A stretch of 58,923 nucleotides of DNA, taken from positions 1 through 58,923 of the forward strand of contig JAFTSA010000002.1 of the NCBI GenBank assembly GCA_017461985.1, read 5' to 3'. The notes beneath the pieces were generated by a model. The model did no database searches. It worked only from the letters and a program-made list of their open reading frames with translations, and had not been told where the DNA came from. Every line of letters begins with the position of its first letter. The stretch's first letter is position 1. The position numbers were made by a program, and so were the translations under genes. Positions 23,677 through 31,960 of the stretch are shown one piece after another. Origin of the DNA: Clostridia bacterium (GTDB lineage Bacteria; Bacillota; Clostridia; Christensenellales; CAG-917).

Positions 23677-24903
23677 TTATTTTGCGCGTTTCTTTGCAAG
23701 GGGCAGGAAGACCTCAAACACAGTGCCTTTGTTTTCAACGCCGTGGCAGGAGATTGTGCCTCCGTGGGCGGTGACGGTTGCCTTTGCAATGGCAAGACCA
23801 AGACCAAAACTCTTGTTGTCAGGGTTTTGTCTTGCTCCGTCCGAGCGGTAGAATTTGTCAAAGACGTGTTTTGCCTCTTCCTCGGAGATTGCAGAGCCAG
23901 TGTTCATCACTTCAAGGTGGAGTTTTTTGCCAACCGTGCTAAGACGACAACCCACCTTTCCTTTGTCACCGCAGTATTTGAGGGCGTTGTCAAGAAGGAT
24001 ATACACAAGTCTTTCAACAGAAGCCTTTTCTGCAAGTATGGTTGCACCCGCTTGAATGTCCGTCACAAGGGTTGCGCCCTTTTCAAAGGCTACGGCCTCA
24101 ATTTCAAGGCAAGCGGACTCAACGACGGCGCTGAAATCCACAAGGTCTGTCTTTATGGTGGTTTGCTCCAGTTTGCTCAGTTCAAGCATACCTTTCACAA
24201 GTTCGTTCATTCTGTCCACTTGACCGGATATTGACTCCATCCACTTTTCGTTGTCACGGACGGAGGAATCCTTTTCACTGTTCATGACCGCAAGGTTGGC
24301 GGATATGATTGCAAGGGGTGTCTTCAACTCGTGAGATGCGTTGGCTATGAGGTCCTTTTGCATATCAAAGGCATCTTTCAAAGGCTGAGTTGTCTTTGCA
24401 GAGAAGAGATAGGCAAGGATGGTGATTGCCAACATACACAAAACGTACATGGCAATGAGGGTGAAAAGAAATGAGCGTATGCGCAACACGTCTGCGGTTC
24501 TGTCATAGACGGCGTACATGGTGTGACCGCCTTTTTCCTCACTCTTCACTGAAAAACGATAGCCTGCATATTTGAAATTGCCCTCTTTTTCACTGACTGC
24601 CTTGTCGATTATGCCGTTTATGGCATCGCCATAGTACTCCACGTCGTTTTGATAGGCAGGGGAGTAGTAGGCGGTGTTGCCAGACAGCACAAATGAAAAG
24701 CACCTATCACTGCCCACACTTTCGGGGCGGGTGTCGGTGTATGATGAGTGGAGCACATCGTCAAGGACGTTTTCTGCGTGGACGTCAAGGGATATGAACA
24801 TTGTGCCCACGGCAATACCGATCAAAATTGCAAGCAAAATCCCCGCCACTCCAGTGACGTACCAAGTGTGCTTTTTCCTAAGATTGGATATAATGTCGGC
24901 CAT
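23677..24903 (-). CDS. Membrane sensor histidine kinase
   Basis: This 408-residue protein has two membrane segments (about residues 14-38 and 150-168) around an extracellular sensor region of about 110 residues. The cytoplasmic part has the HisKA H-box ASHELKTPL with phospho-acceptor His191, an N-box (LVYILLDNALKYC) and the G-box region FGLGLAIAKATVTAHGG. It would phosphorylate the OmpR-type regulator encoded just upstream. GAGGGG precedes the ATG, and the gene follows the regulator by 14 nt. The extracellular signal cannot be deduced. Confidence 0.92.
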   Translation of the reverse strand: MADIISNLRKKHTWYVTGVAGILLAILIGIAVGTMFISLDVHAENVLDDVLHSSYTDTRPESVGSDRCFSFVLSGNTAYYSPAYQNDVEYYGDAINGIIDKAVSEKEGNFKYAGYRFSVKSEEKGGHTMYAVYDRTADVLRIRSFLFTLIAMYVLCMLAITILAYLFSAKTTQPLKDAFDMQKDLIANASHELKTPLAIISANLAVMNSEKDSSVRDNEKWMESISGQVDRMNELVKGMLELSKLEQTTIKTDLVDFSAVVESACLEIEAVAFEKGATLVTDIQAGATILAEKASVERLVYILLDNALKYCGDKGKVGCRLSTVGKKLHLEVMNTGSAISEEEAKHVFDKFYRSDGARQNPDNKSFGLGLAIAKATVTAHGGTISCHGVENKGTVFEVFLPLAKKRAK

Positions 24904-24917
24904 ATCCCCTCAAAAGT

Positions 24918-25592
24918 CTATTTTTTGGTCAGTCTATATCCTACGCCACGGACGGCTTCGATGGAAAAGTCCGCCCCCACATGGCCTAGTTTTTTGCGGA
25001 TAAATGAAATGTACACTTCAAGGTTGTTGGACTCAAAGTCGCTGTCAAGCCCCCAAGCCTTCAAGATGAGGTCGTCCTTTGTGGCGACAAAGTTGGGGTA
25101 TTCAAAGAGATAGCGGAGAAGTTCAAACTCCTTTGAAGTCAATGAAATGCTCTTTTCAGCAGTGGAAAGGGTGTATGCAGACAGGTCGAGAGTGGTGTTT
25201 GAATAGACAAGTCTGTTGTCTGCCACCAACTTGCCTCTGCGGCGGAGAAGAGCACGGATACGTGCAGAAAGTTCTCCATAGGAGAAAGGCTTTGCCAGAT
25301 AGTCGTCTGCGCCCTTGTCAAGGCCTGCCACTTTGTCCTTTTCATCACCAAGAGCGGTGAGCATAAGCACAGGTGTTTCAAGCCCACGACGGCGGATTTC
25401 AGTCAGTACCTCAAAGCCGTTTTTCTTGGGCATAATCACGTCCAAAATTATCAAATCGTAAAGACCGGACAATGAAAAACTGAGTCCGTCCGCACCGTCG
25501 TAAACGGTGTCCACGTCATAGCCCTCTGTCATCAGCATTTTGGCAAGAGCACGTGACAATTCTTTTTCGTCTTCAACAAGCAAAATTCGCAT
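24918..25592 (-). CDS. OmpR/PhoB-family response regulator
   Basis: The receiver domain has the acidic pocket residues E7/D8, phospho-acceptor D51 (DLIILDVIMPKKNG), T (MLTALGD) and K (DDYLAKPF). The C-terminal winged-helix domain (residues about 128-224) contains LTSKEFELLRYLFEYPN and a recognition segment ending VRGVGYRL. GAGGTG lies 4-9 nt before the ATG. It is the first gene of a two-gene operon with the histidine kinase. No clear target operator was identified in the window. Confidence 0.93.
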   Translation of the reverse strand: MRILLVEDEKELSRALAKMLMTEGYDVDTVYDGADGLSFSLSGLYDLIILDVIMPKKNGFEVLTEIRRRGLETPVLMLTALGDEKDKVAGLDKGADDYLAKPFSYGELSARIRALLRRRGKLVADNRLVYSNTTLDLSAYTLSTAEKSISLTSKEFELLRYLFEYPNFVATKDDLILKAWGLDSDFESNNLEVYISFIRKKLGHVGADFSIEAVRGVGYRLTKK

Positions 25593-25801
25593 AATTCACC
25601 TCGTATTTTCTTCATTTTGTCACGGCCCTATTAAAAAAGCATTAAAGAAGAAAGGATTTATTAGGGTTTATTTGCACCTGTATGTCTGCGTATGCACAAA
25701 TCAATATGATTATATCAAAAAACTCACCACTTCGCAACGGCAAATTTCAATGGAGACATTTGGTTTTTGAAAGGGAAGGAATTACACCAAAAAATTAAAA
25801 G

Positions 25802-25835
25802 CCCTTGGAAAAACATAGTTTTTTGGGGTTTTTGT
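25802..25835 (+). terminator. Terminator-like hairpin in a divergent intergenic region
   Basis: CCCTTGGAAAAAC pairs with GTTTTTTGGGG and is followed by TTTTTG. The genes on both sides point away from it, so no annotated transcript ends here on the plus strand. An upstream segment CCAAAAAA (about 25788-25795) could pair with the same TTTTTTGG. Confidence 0.45.
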
Positions 25836-25836
25836 A

Positions 25837-25865
25837 TTGACTGCACGCCTGCGTGAGTGTATGAT
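25837..25865 (+). promoter_or_regulatory. Sigma-A promoter of the gene at 25872, leaderless
   Basis: TTGACT (25837-25842) and TATGAT (25860-25865) are 17 nt apart. The ATG follows the -10 after exactly 6 nt (ATAACC), so the start codon would be +1. Confidence 0.75.
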
Positions 25866-25871
25866 ATAACC

Positions 25872-28139
25872 ATGAGAAAGTCATATATCACAACATTTTC
25901 AATATTTATCCTTGCTTTTGCCATTTTGTTGGTAACGGTTTTTGCAGGGGATTTTTCACAATCAGTGGCAAGAGCAACGGGCACAGAAACCTTTGTCTTT
26001 GACGCGGACGACAACAAGTTTGTTGTGACGGTCAAGTCCTCTGGTGAGGAGATTTACCGCTCTCACTTTGACGAGGACGCGGTCATTGCTGCCATCAGGT
26101 CGGTTGTAGGGGACGAGGACTACTTGGTTGAGTTGACAGCCCCCACCGTCACCCTCAATTTGACCTCTGGTGAAACCACGATGCCTTACGGGGACACAAA
26201 CTCCTTCCAGTTTAAGGCAAATGCAACCCACGGCTTTGAAAATCTTGGCATAATGGGATATAGAGGCGCAGACCCTTCCAATGACTATCTCTGGCACTTT
26301 TCACGAAACGGCGGTGTGGAAACCAAGTTTGGTGGCTACGGCGCAGATATGCCTTTTGGTGCAAAAAACGCCTTTGGTGAATACGAGATTTACGCATCTG
26401 CCACAATCTCGCTGACCTTTGACGGAGTCAAATATACAGCAACAGGCAAATCCAAAGGATTTGAAATCGAAATCGAAAAGTCATCGGCCAATCTTCCTGA
26501 CGTCAGCGAAGATGCCCTCAACGTCACCCATGCCTATGGCAAGACACTTGCTGAAATCGTTGATGCAGAAAACGTGTCTTCAAGAAACTTTGCCTTTGTC
26601 CTCCCCAAGGACAATGACGGAAAGGAAATTTTGGGAGTTGGCACTCATGGTGTTGAGGTGGAATACGCAGTGGGCACTTGGGCAGGCGGTGTTTTCACAA
26701 AAGACGAAAGTGTTGAGTCAGTCAAGTTGCCTTTGACTGTCAACATCAACCCTTACAACGTGTATATCCTTTTGCACCACGTCACAGTGAAACAAGGTGA
26801 TGAATTCAAATTCACCTATGAGCTTATTGCCCCCAGTGCACTTCCCAACAACGAGAAGACCACGGACCTCAAGCTGAACATCTTTGCCGAGGGTGACACC
26901 ACTGAGCCCGGTCAATACACAATCAAGGGCGAGAGTGGAAACCCCAACTATCGCGTGTATTTCTGCAACTATGAAAACCGCGACAATCGTGACTACTCAA
27001 CTTGGGCAACTTTGACAGTGCGACCTACACAACTGACCATAGAGGAGGGCGGACTTCGATACACCCTTTCACGCACTGACGGATTCCAGTATGGTGACCA
27101 AATCCTGCTTTTAGACACCGAAAACGGCGGAAAAACCCTCAAAGTGTACAACAACTATGAGTCAGTCACCTACACAGACCTCACCCTGACCATTGAAAAA
27201 ATAGCCGATAACGTGGACTATATTTCAGTCACTATTGGCACTGACAAGAGGGATTTACATTTTGGTGAAAGCGGTGTCATCACAATGAATTACTCCACCG
27301 AGCAGGCAAGTGAATTTTCTTGCGTTGTGGTGCTGAAAGACGTAGATGAAAAGAAAGGCAACGTTGAATATGCCGCAATCTTGGTGGCTTTGGCAGGGGC
27401 ACTTCTTGCAATGTATTCCTTCCTTAGACGTAGGAACTGGCCTCGTGATATTTACGTCCGTGAAACTCGTCCTGAAAAGGCAGATGAAGAAACCGCAAAA
27501 GAAGACGCAGCCGAAACCTCTGTTGAAGAAAAGGTCGAAAGCGTAGAGGGCAAGACTGAAAGCAAAAAGAGAGTGTTGACTCTTGAAGAAAAACTCAGTT
27601 TGCACCCCGACTTTGAGCCTACCCCCTCCCTTGAAGAAGCATTCAAGGAAAGTGACAATGAAGAGGAAGTCGATGAGGACAAGGACGTTGACGAAGGTGC
27701 AGATGAAGGCAAAATCACCTTCAAGAGCAAGATGCTGTCCGCATCAACTGAAAACAAAGCAATCTACAACGCACTGAAAAACGAACTTTTGTCCTATCGT
27801 GGCATAAAGAGCAGGGTGGTCAACGGCGGTGATTATTTCCGTCGCCCCGGAAAGCAAATCGTCAAAATCATTTTCATCGGCAAGACAATCCGCTTGGCAC
27901 TGGCGCTGAATCCTCAAGACTATGACTACAACCTCTATCACCAAAAGGACAGAGGCAATATGAAGAAATACGCCGACACACCTATGTTTGTCAAGGTGCA
28001 ATCCCTTCTCGGCGTTCGCAGAGCGGTGAAATTGATAAGCGATCTTATGGCGAAAGAGGGAGTCAAACGCAACAAAAAATATACCCCCGACGACTTTATG
28101 TATGACCTGACCTACGGCGTTGACGGAGAGGAAAACTAA
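25872..28139 (+). CDS. Membrane-anchored protein with extracellular beta-rich domains and a cytoplasmic domain of unknown function
   Basis: This 755-residue protein has an N-terminal signal segment (SIFILAFAILLVTVFAGDF), an exported beta-rich region (residues about 35-490, with MBG/Ig-like pieces such as TTMPYGDTNSFQF), one transmembrane helix (VEYAAILVALAGALLAMYSFL), and a cytoplasmic part. The cytoplasmic part starts with a long acidic, low-complexity linker (EEVDEDKDVDEGADEG) and ends in a domain homologous to the protein at 22813-23430. The topology suggests a receptor linking the cell surface to a cytosolic process, which is inference. No ribosome site precedes the ATG; the mRNA is probably leaderless. 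A terminator follows. Confidence 0.72.
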   Translation: MRKSYITTFSIFILAFAILLVTVFAGDFSQSVARATGTETFVFDADDNKFVVTVKSSGEEIYRSHFDEDAVIAAIRSVVGDEDYLVELTAPTVTLNLTSGETTMPYGDTNSFQFKANATHGFENLGIMGYRGADPSNDYLWHFSRNGGVETKFGGYGADMPFGAKNAFGEYEIYASATISLTFDGVKYTATGKSKGFEIEIEKSSANLPDVSEDALNVTHAYGKTLAEIVDAENVSSRNFAFVLPKDNDGKEILGVGTHGVEVEYAVGTWAGGVFTKDESVESVKLPLTVNINPYNVYILLHHVTVKQGDEFKFTYELIAPSALPNNEKTTDLKLNIFAEGDTTEPGQYTIKGESGNPNYRVYFCNYENRDNRDYSTWATLTVRPTQLTIEEGGLRYTLSRTDGFQYGDQILLLDTENGGKTLKVYNNYESVTYTDLTLTIEKIADNVDYISVTIGTDKRDLHFGESGVITMNYSTEQASEFSCVVVLKDVDEKKGNVEYAAILVALAGALLAMYSFLRRRNWPRDIYVRETRPEKADEETAKEDAAETSVEEKVESVEGKTESKKRVLTLEEKLSLHPDFEPTPSLEEAFKESDNEEEVDEDKDVDEGADEGKITFKSKMLSASTENKAIYNALKNELLSYRGIKSRVVNGGDYFRRPGKQIVKIIFIGKTIRLALALNPQDYDYNLYHQKDRGNMKKYADTPMFVKVQSLLGVRRAVKLISDLMAKEGVKRNKKYTPDDFMYDLTYGVDGEEN

Positions 28140-28172
28140 GACGTAAACGCATAGCCTTAAACGAAAAAGTGA

Positions 28173-28201
28173 AGAGAGTGGCAACCCGCTCTCTTTTTTT
28201 A
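28173..28201 (+). terminator. Terminator after the membrane protein gene
   Basis: AGAGAG plus two further pairs (28173-28180) pair with 28187-28194 (CTCTCT end) around a 6-nt loop, followed by seven T's. Confidence 0.88.
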
Positions 28202-28251
28202 TCCAGATTTATAAGCGGACAAGGTGTTCTTTTATAGAATAAAAGACAATA

Positions 28252-28280
28252 TTGACAGGTGTATGGATATCTGCTAAAAT
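28252..28280 (+). promoter_or_regulatory. Sigma-A promoter of the TetR-GDPD operon
   Basis: TTGACA (28252-28257) and TAAAAT (28275-28280) are 17 nt apart. Confidence 0.85.
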
Positions 28281-28301
28281 ACAAGATAGGCAGGTGGTAT
28301 T

Positions 28302-28883
28302 ATGGATAAAAAAACAGACCTTAGAATTCAACGCACTCAAAAAGCCATCATAGACACCTTCTATGAATTGCTTGAAGAAAAGCATTTTTCCGCAATCACA
28401 ATCATCGACATTTGTGATAGAGCACTCATCAATCGTGGCACTTTCTACACTCACTTTCAAGACAAATATCAACTTCTTGAAAAGTGTGTTTACGATATGA
28501 TGATGGCACTTGACGAGGAAGTTGACCGCGTCCATGGTGACAGCGATATGGTTGTGTATTACAACGATATGTTTGACGTGGCAATCGCTTTCCTTGAATC
28601 AAACCGCAGACGTATCAAGACCATCATAACAAAGGCGGACAGCAACCTCGTTTTTAACAAGGTCCACGAAATCATCAAGCAAAACATTATGAAAAAGGTG
28701 GGCAGATTGCCTTCAAAGACAAGAGTGCCCCTTGAAGTGCTTGCGGAGTTTTTCGCAGGTGGACTTATCCAAGTGGTCAAGTGGTGGATCACCGAAGACC
28801 CCATTTATCCTGCCGAGCAAATCAAACTGCACCTGTATAACCTTGTGAAAAACACCTTGAAATTCTACTACGTAGTAGACTAG
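28302..28883 (+). CDS. TetR/AcrR family transcriptional regulator
   Basis: The N-terminal DNA-binding domain reads RIQRTQKAIIDTFYELLEEKHFSAITIIDICDRALINRGTFYTHFQDKYQLLEKC, with the classical helix-turn-helix INRGTFYTHF. The C-terminal ligand/dimer domain (residues about 75-193) is helical and of the TetR_C_7 (YsiA/DhaS-like) look. AGGTGG lies before the ATG. It is probably transcribed with the following GDPD gene, 8 nt downstream, and may regulate it or itself. No operator palindrome is obvious. The effector is unknown. Confidence 0.88.
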   Translation: MDKKTDLRIQRTQKAIIDTFYELLEEKHFSAITIIDICDRALINRGTFYTHFQDKYQLLEKCVYDMMMALDEEVDRVHGDSDMVVYYNDMFDVAIAFLESNRRRIKTIITKADSNLVFNKVHEIIKQNIMKKVGRLPSKTRVPLEVLAEFFAGGLIQVVKWWITEDPIYPAEQIKLHLYNLVKNTLKFYYVVD

Positions 28884-28891
28884 GAGTGGCT

Positions 28892-29605
28892 ATGCACGAA
28901 ACTATGAAAAGGGTGCTTTCCCACGGAAGTGTGGTGGCACACAGAGGCTGTTGGAGTATTTTTCATCCCGAAAACTCTTGGACAGCATTGAAACGCGCCG
29001 CAGACAACGGATGCGCCATTGAAATTGACGTCCACCTTATGAAGGACGGCAACGTTGCAGTATTCCATGACTTCACCCTCAACCGTATGTGCATGAGGAA
29101 GGGCAGGCTTGAAGAGTTGACAAGAGAAGACGTCAAGGACTGCAAACTCCGTTTTTCAAAGGAGAAGATTGTCTTTTTTGACGACCTTCTCAAAATGGTA
29201 AATGGCAGAATCCCCATCTACGTTGAGATGAAGTGCAACGGCAACGAAATTGAACTTTGCGATGCCCTCATCAAGATGACAGAAGGCTATGAAGGTGACC
29301 TAGTTTTCATAGGCTTTCACCCGAAGGCAGGGGCATATATGAAGGAAAAGGGATACGCCGTTGGCTACTCCTGCGCAAAGCCCCCGAAGAAACTGCCTTA
29401 CGAGGCGGATTGTATGATATGCCACATTTGGGGCGTGCCTTGGTCAAAGAAAAAGAGAGATGAATATCCACCCTTCGTGCCTTGGACAATATACGGCTAT
29501 CTTGGCAAAATCCACGCAAAACTTGTGTCAAAGGTGGCAATGTACAACACCCACCTTTTCCTTGAATACCGCAAATATTACAAGCGCCACAGGGAAACGA
29601 AGTGA
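28892..29605 (+). CDS. Glycerophosphodiester phosphodiesterase family protein
   Basis: This 237-residue TIM-barrel protein has the GDPD signature VAHRGCWSIFHPENSWTALKRA (catalytic His-Arg and Glu) and IEIDVHLMKDGNVAVFHD (metal-binding Glu/Asp and the second catalytic His). Enzymes of this family split glycerophosphodiesters from phospholipids into glycerol-3-phosphate and an alcohol. No signal peptide is seen, so it is cytoplasmic. GGAG overlaps the alternative GTG at 28886, so ATG 28892 is preferred. Its stop codon lies in the first of six 7-nt tandem repeats. Confidence 0.87.
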   Translation: MHETMKRVLSHGSVVAHRGCWSIFHPENSWTALKRAADNGCAIEIDVHLMKDGNVAVFHDFTLNRMCMRKGRLEELTREDVKDCKLRFSKEKIVFFDDLLKMVNGRIPIYVEMKCNGNEIELCDALIKMTEGYEGDLVFIGFHPKAGAYMKEKGYAVGYSCAKPPKKLPYEADCMICHIWGVPWSKKKRDEYPPFVPWTIYGYLGKIHAKLVSKVAMYNTHLFLEYRKYYKRHRETK

Positions 29606-29643
29606 AAAGTGAAAAGTGAAAAATGAAAAATGAAAAATGAAAA
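29602..29643 (+). repeat. Six tandem 7-nt repeats, (G/A)TGAAAA
   Basis: Three copies of GTGAAAA (29602-29622) are followed by three of ATGAAAA (29623-29643) with no interruption. The first copy holds the stop codon of the GDPD gene. Confidence 0.9.
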
Positions 29644-29645
29644 CA

Positions 29646-29672
29646 AAAGAGCATCGGTTGATGCTCTTTTTT
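29646..29672. terminator. Bidirectional terminator between GDPD gene and nagA
   Basis: AAAGAGCATC (29646-29655), loop GGTT, GATGCTCTTT (29660-29669) and further T's; A-rich on the other side. Confidence 0.9.
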
Positions 29673-29691
29673 ATTGGACACTTTTGTTTTG

Positions 29692-30777
29692 TCAATGGCA
29701 AATTTCTTTTGTGCCCAGGACGGTCTTTTTAAGGTTGCCGTCACTGTCAAGGACAACAAAGTCCGCCTTGTCGCCAACCTTGATTGAGGTGGGCAAGCCC
29801 ATATATTTACGAGGATTCAGTGACACACAGTGGAGCAGTTTGTCAATAGGATAGCCGTAGTCAAGAGAGAGGTGAAGCATACGATAGAGGTTTGTCACAC
29901 TGCCTGCAATTGAGGACATATCCTTGAGGTAAGCCACGTCACCAGCGTTCAGTATGTCGTGGTCACCAAGCTTGTATTCCCCTATGGGCATACCTGCAGG
30001 AGAAAGGCTGTCGCTGACGTAGATTACCTTGTCAAGGGGCTTGCATTTGAAGATGAAATTGACCAGTTCTTTTGACAGGTGTTTGCCGTCAGCAATGACT
30101 TCAACTGCCAAATCGTCACGATAAAGTCCCGTTTCGGTCAAACCGAGCAGTTTTTCAAAATCTGTTTTGCCACGGACAGAGGTGGAGCAACCGCAGAAGA
30201 TATGGGTGACTCCGTCAAGACCTGCATCAATGCATTTTGCAATGTCAGGGTATCTTGCATTGTCGTGTCCGCCTTGCACTTTGATGCCCAGTGACACAAG
30301 CAATTTCACCAACTTTTCAACGCCCTTGACCGCAGGGCAAAGGGTGACTATGCCGATATGGTGGCGGTGCTTTTCAAAAAACCAAGCGTGCTGGTCGGTG
30401 TATTCAGGCAGTATGTTTTCTGCCGGTTGTGCGCCCTTATGTTCAAGGCTGATGAAAGGGCCTTCAAGGTGAGCAGGGAGCATACGCGCATAGTTTTGTT
30501 TCAAGGAGTAGAGCCTGTCAAGCCTTTCGTCAAGCACTTCAAGAGGAGTTGCCACAAAGGTGGGTGAGAAAGCGGTGATGCCGTTTTCAAGATAATACTT
30601 GCTGACAGCGTCAAGTGCTTCCTGTGTTGCCACACTTATGTCAAAACCCATAGCCCCGTGGCTGTGGATTTCACAAAATCCCGGCAAGAGGATATTGCCA
30701 GAATTGTCATTGACGATTTCTTCAACAAAACCATCACCGTCAACTTTAACAGAATAACCTTTCAAAATCTTTTCCAT
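29692..30777 (-). CDS. nagA: N-acetylglucosamine-6-phosphate deacetylase
   Basis: This 361-residue amidohydrolase turns GlcNAc-6-phosphate into glucosamine-6-phosphate and acetate during amino-sugar or cell-wall recycling. The motifs are LPGFCEIHSHGAMGFD (family HxH-type site), AHLEGPFIS (metal Glu), VTHIFCGCS and the C-terminal LNPRKYMGLPTSIKVGDKADFVVLD. I choose ATG 30777, which starts right before the first beta strand and is placed 6 nt after a perfect promoter -10. No ribosome site is present. No nagB is adjacent. Confidence 0.9.
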   Translation of the reverse strand: MEKILKGYSVKVDGDGFVEEIVNDNSGNILLPGFCEIHSHGAMGFDISVATQEALDAVSKYYLENGITAFSPTFVATPLEVLDERLDRLYSLKQNYARMLPAHLEGPFISLEHKGAQPAENILPEYTDQHAWFFEKHRHHIGIVTLCPAVKGVEKLVKLLVSLGIKVQGGHDNARYPDIAKCIDAGLDGVTHIFCGCSTSVRGKTDFEKLLGLTETGLYRDDLAVEVIADGKHLSKELVNFIFKCKPLDKVIYVSDSLSPAGMPIGEYKLGDHDILNAGDVAYLKDMSSIAGSVTNLYRMLHLSLDYGYPIDKLLHCVSLNPRKYMGLPTSIKVGDKADFVVLDSDGNLKKTVLGTKEICH

Positions 30778-30783
30778 AAGGGT

Positions 30784-30812
30784 AGTATATATCCTCGCTC
30801 CGCCGTTGTCAA
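30784..30812 (-). promoter_or_regulatory. Sigma-A promoter of nagA, leaderless
   Basis: On the minus strand TTGACA (30812-30807) and TATACT (30789-30784) are 17 nt apart. The ATG (30777) follows after exactly 6 nt (ACCCTT). Confidence 0.78.
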
Positions 30813-30882
30813 ACGGCAAAATTCTCCACACCGAAAAAAGACAGGATAAGTCAGGGATTTTGTTATTCTGCGGATATGGGTA

Positions 30883-30948
30883 TTGCAATATGGCGCAAGA
30901 TGGTTTAGAATATAATAAAATTAAGTTTTAGGGCAGTTTGCCCTAAAA
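30883..30948 (+). promoter_or_regulatory. Promoter and 5' leader hairpin of the flavin-reductase-like gene
   Basis: TTGCAA (30883-30888) and TAGAAT (30906-30911) are 17 nt apart. The leader holds a perfect 10-bp stem, TTTTAGGGCA (30926-30935) with TGCCCTAAAA (30939-30948), only a few nt before AAGGAG. It may influence translation or act as an operator. Confidence 0.6.
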
Positions 30949-30960
30949 AAAGGAGATAGT

Positions 30961-31893
30961 ATGAGCAGTTTCAAAGATATGAGAATCGTGGACAACTTCT
31001 ATCAAACGTCGTCCTTCTTTCCTATGCCTACGGTTTTGATCTCAACCCTTGCAGAAGACGGAAGCACCTCAATTGGCAGTTATTCACTTTGTTTCCCCTA
31101 CTACATCGCAGGCAAGGGCTATTATGCCATGCTTCTTGAATGCAGAAATTCATCAAACACCGCGCAAAACATACTCCGCACAGGCAAATGCGCTCTCAAC
31201 TTCCTTGAAGACGACAGAGCAGATTTCAAGGAAACCGTGCGCCTTGGTTTCCCCGGTGAAACCTCAGCAGAGAAGATGAAAAACTGCAAATTCCAACTGG
31301 AAGACGGACTTGCTTGCGCAGACGGTACTGCACGCCCCAAGGTCATATCAAAGGCCTTTCAAGTGTTTGAATGCACTTGGGATGACAGCCTTGAAAACGG
31401 ATATGAGGACAAGGCACGCATAGGTCAACTTGAAGGGGTCGAGCCTCCCTATAAAGACTTCAACGGCATCACCTCAAAATTTGGTTGCCACTTCATACTC
31501 AAGGTTGAAAAAATCTTGATGAAAGAGAAATACTGGAACACAATCATCAACGGCGTCAAGGCAAAGGGATTCCCCAAAGTGCCTGTGGACTACGGCTATC
31601 GTGACAGCACCAACTTCTGGTACACCAAATTCACAAAGCCCATTGCAGAAAAAATCCCTGCCGGCAAAGAGGCAGACCTGGGCAGTGTTATGTATGCAGC
31701 AAACCGCGTTGACGACGTGGTCAAATTCAGTGAAGACGCCTGCGAAACCCTTGTCAAAGTGCCCAGAGTATTTTTGAAACTGGTGCTTCAAGGCTGTGTT
31801 GACTGGGCAAAGGAAAACAACTGCACACTCATCACCGCAAAAGAGATGCAAATCATCAACGACAAGCGCAAGGCGGAAAAGGGCAAGAAATAA
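30961..31893 (+). CDS. Flavin reductase-like (FMN-binding split-barrel) protein
   Basis: The N-terminal 200 residues resemble flavin reductase-like FMN-binding proteins: MPTVLISTLAEDGSTSIGSYSLCFPYYIAGKGYYAMLLECRNSSNTAQNILRTGKCALNFL, with the typical WPVxLVTT-like first strand followed by a strand with small residues. At 310 residues it is longer than the usual 160-200; the C-terminal 100 residues (IPAGKEADLGSVMYAANRVDDVVKFSEDACETLVKVPRVFL) are unassigned. It probably binds FMN and reduces an unknown partner. AAGGAG precedes the ATG. Confidence 0.68.
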   Translation: MSSFKDMRIVDNFYQTSSFFPMPTVLISTLAEDGSTSIGSYSLCFPYYIAGKGYYAMLLECRNSSNTAQNILRTGKCALNFLEDDRADFKETVRLGFPGETSAEKMKNCKFQLEDGLACADGTARPKVISKAFQVFECTWDDSLENGYEDKARIGQLEGVEPPYKDFNGITSKFGCHFILKVEKILMKEKYWNTIINGVKAKGFPKVPVDYGYRDSTNFWYTKFTKPIAEKIPAGKEADLGSVMYAANRVDDVVKFSEDACETLVKVPRVFLKLVLQGCVDWAKENNCTLITAKEMQIINDKRKAEKGKK

Positions 31894-31960
31894 TCGTTCA
31901 TTAAGCCCAAACGTGCACGCGTGCGCGCAACAAAATAAAAAACAAACCCAAAGGTGAGTT

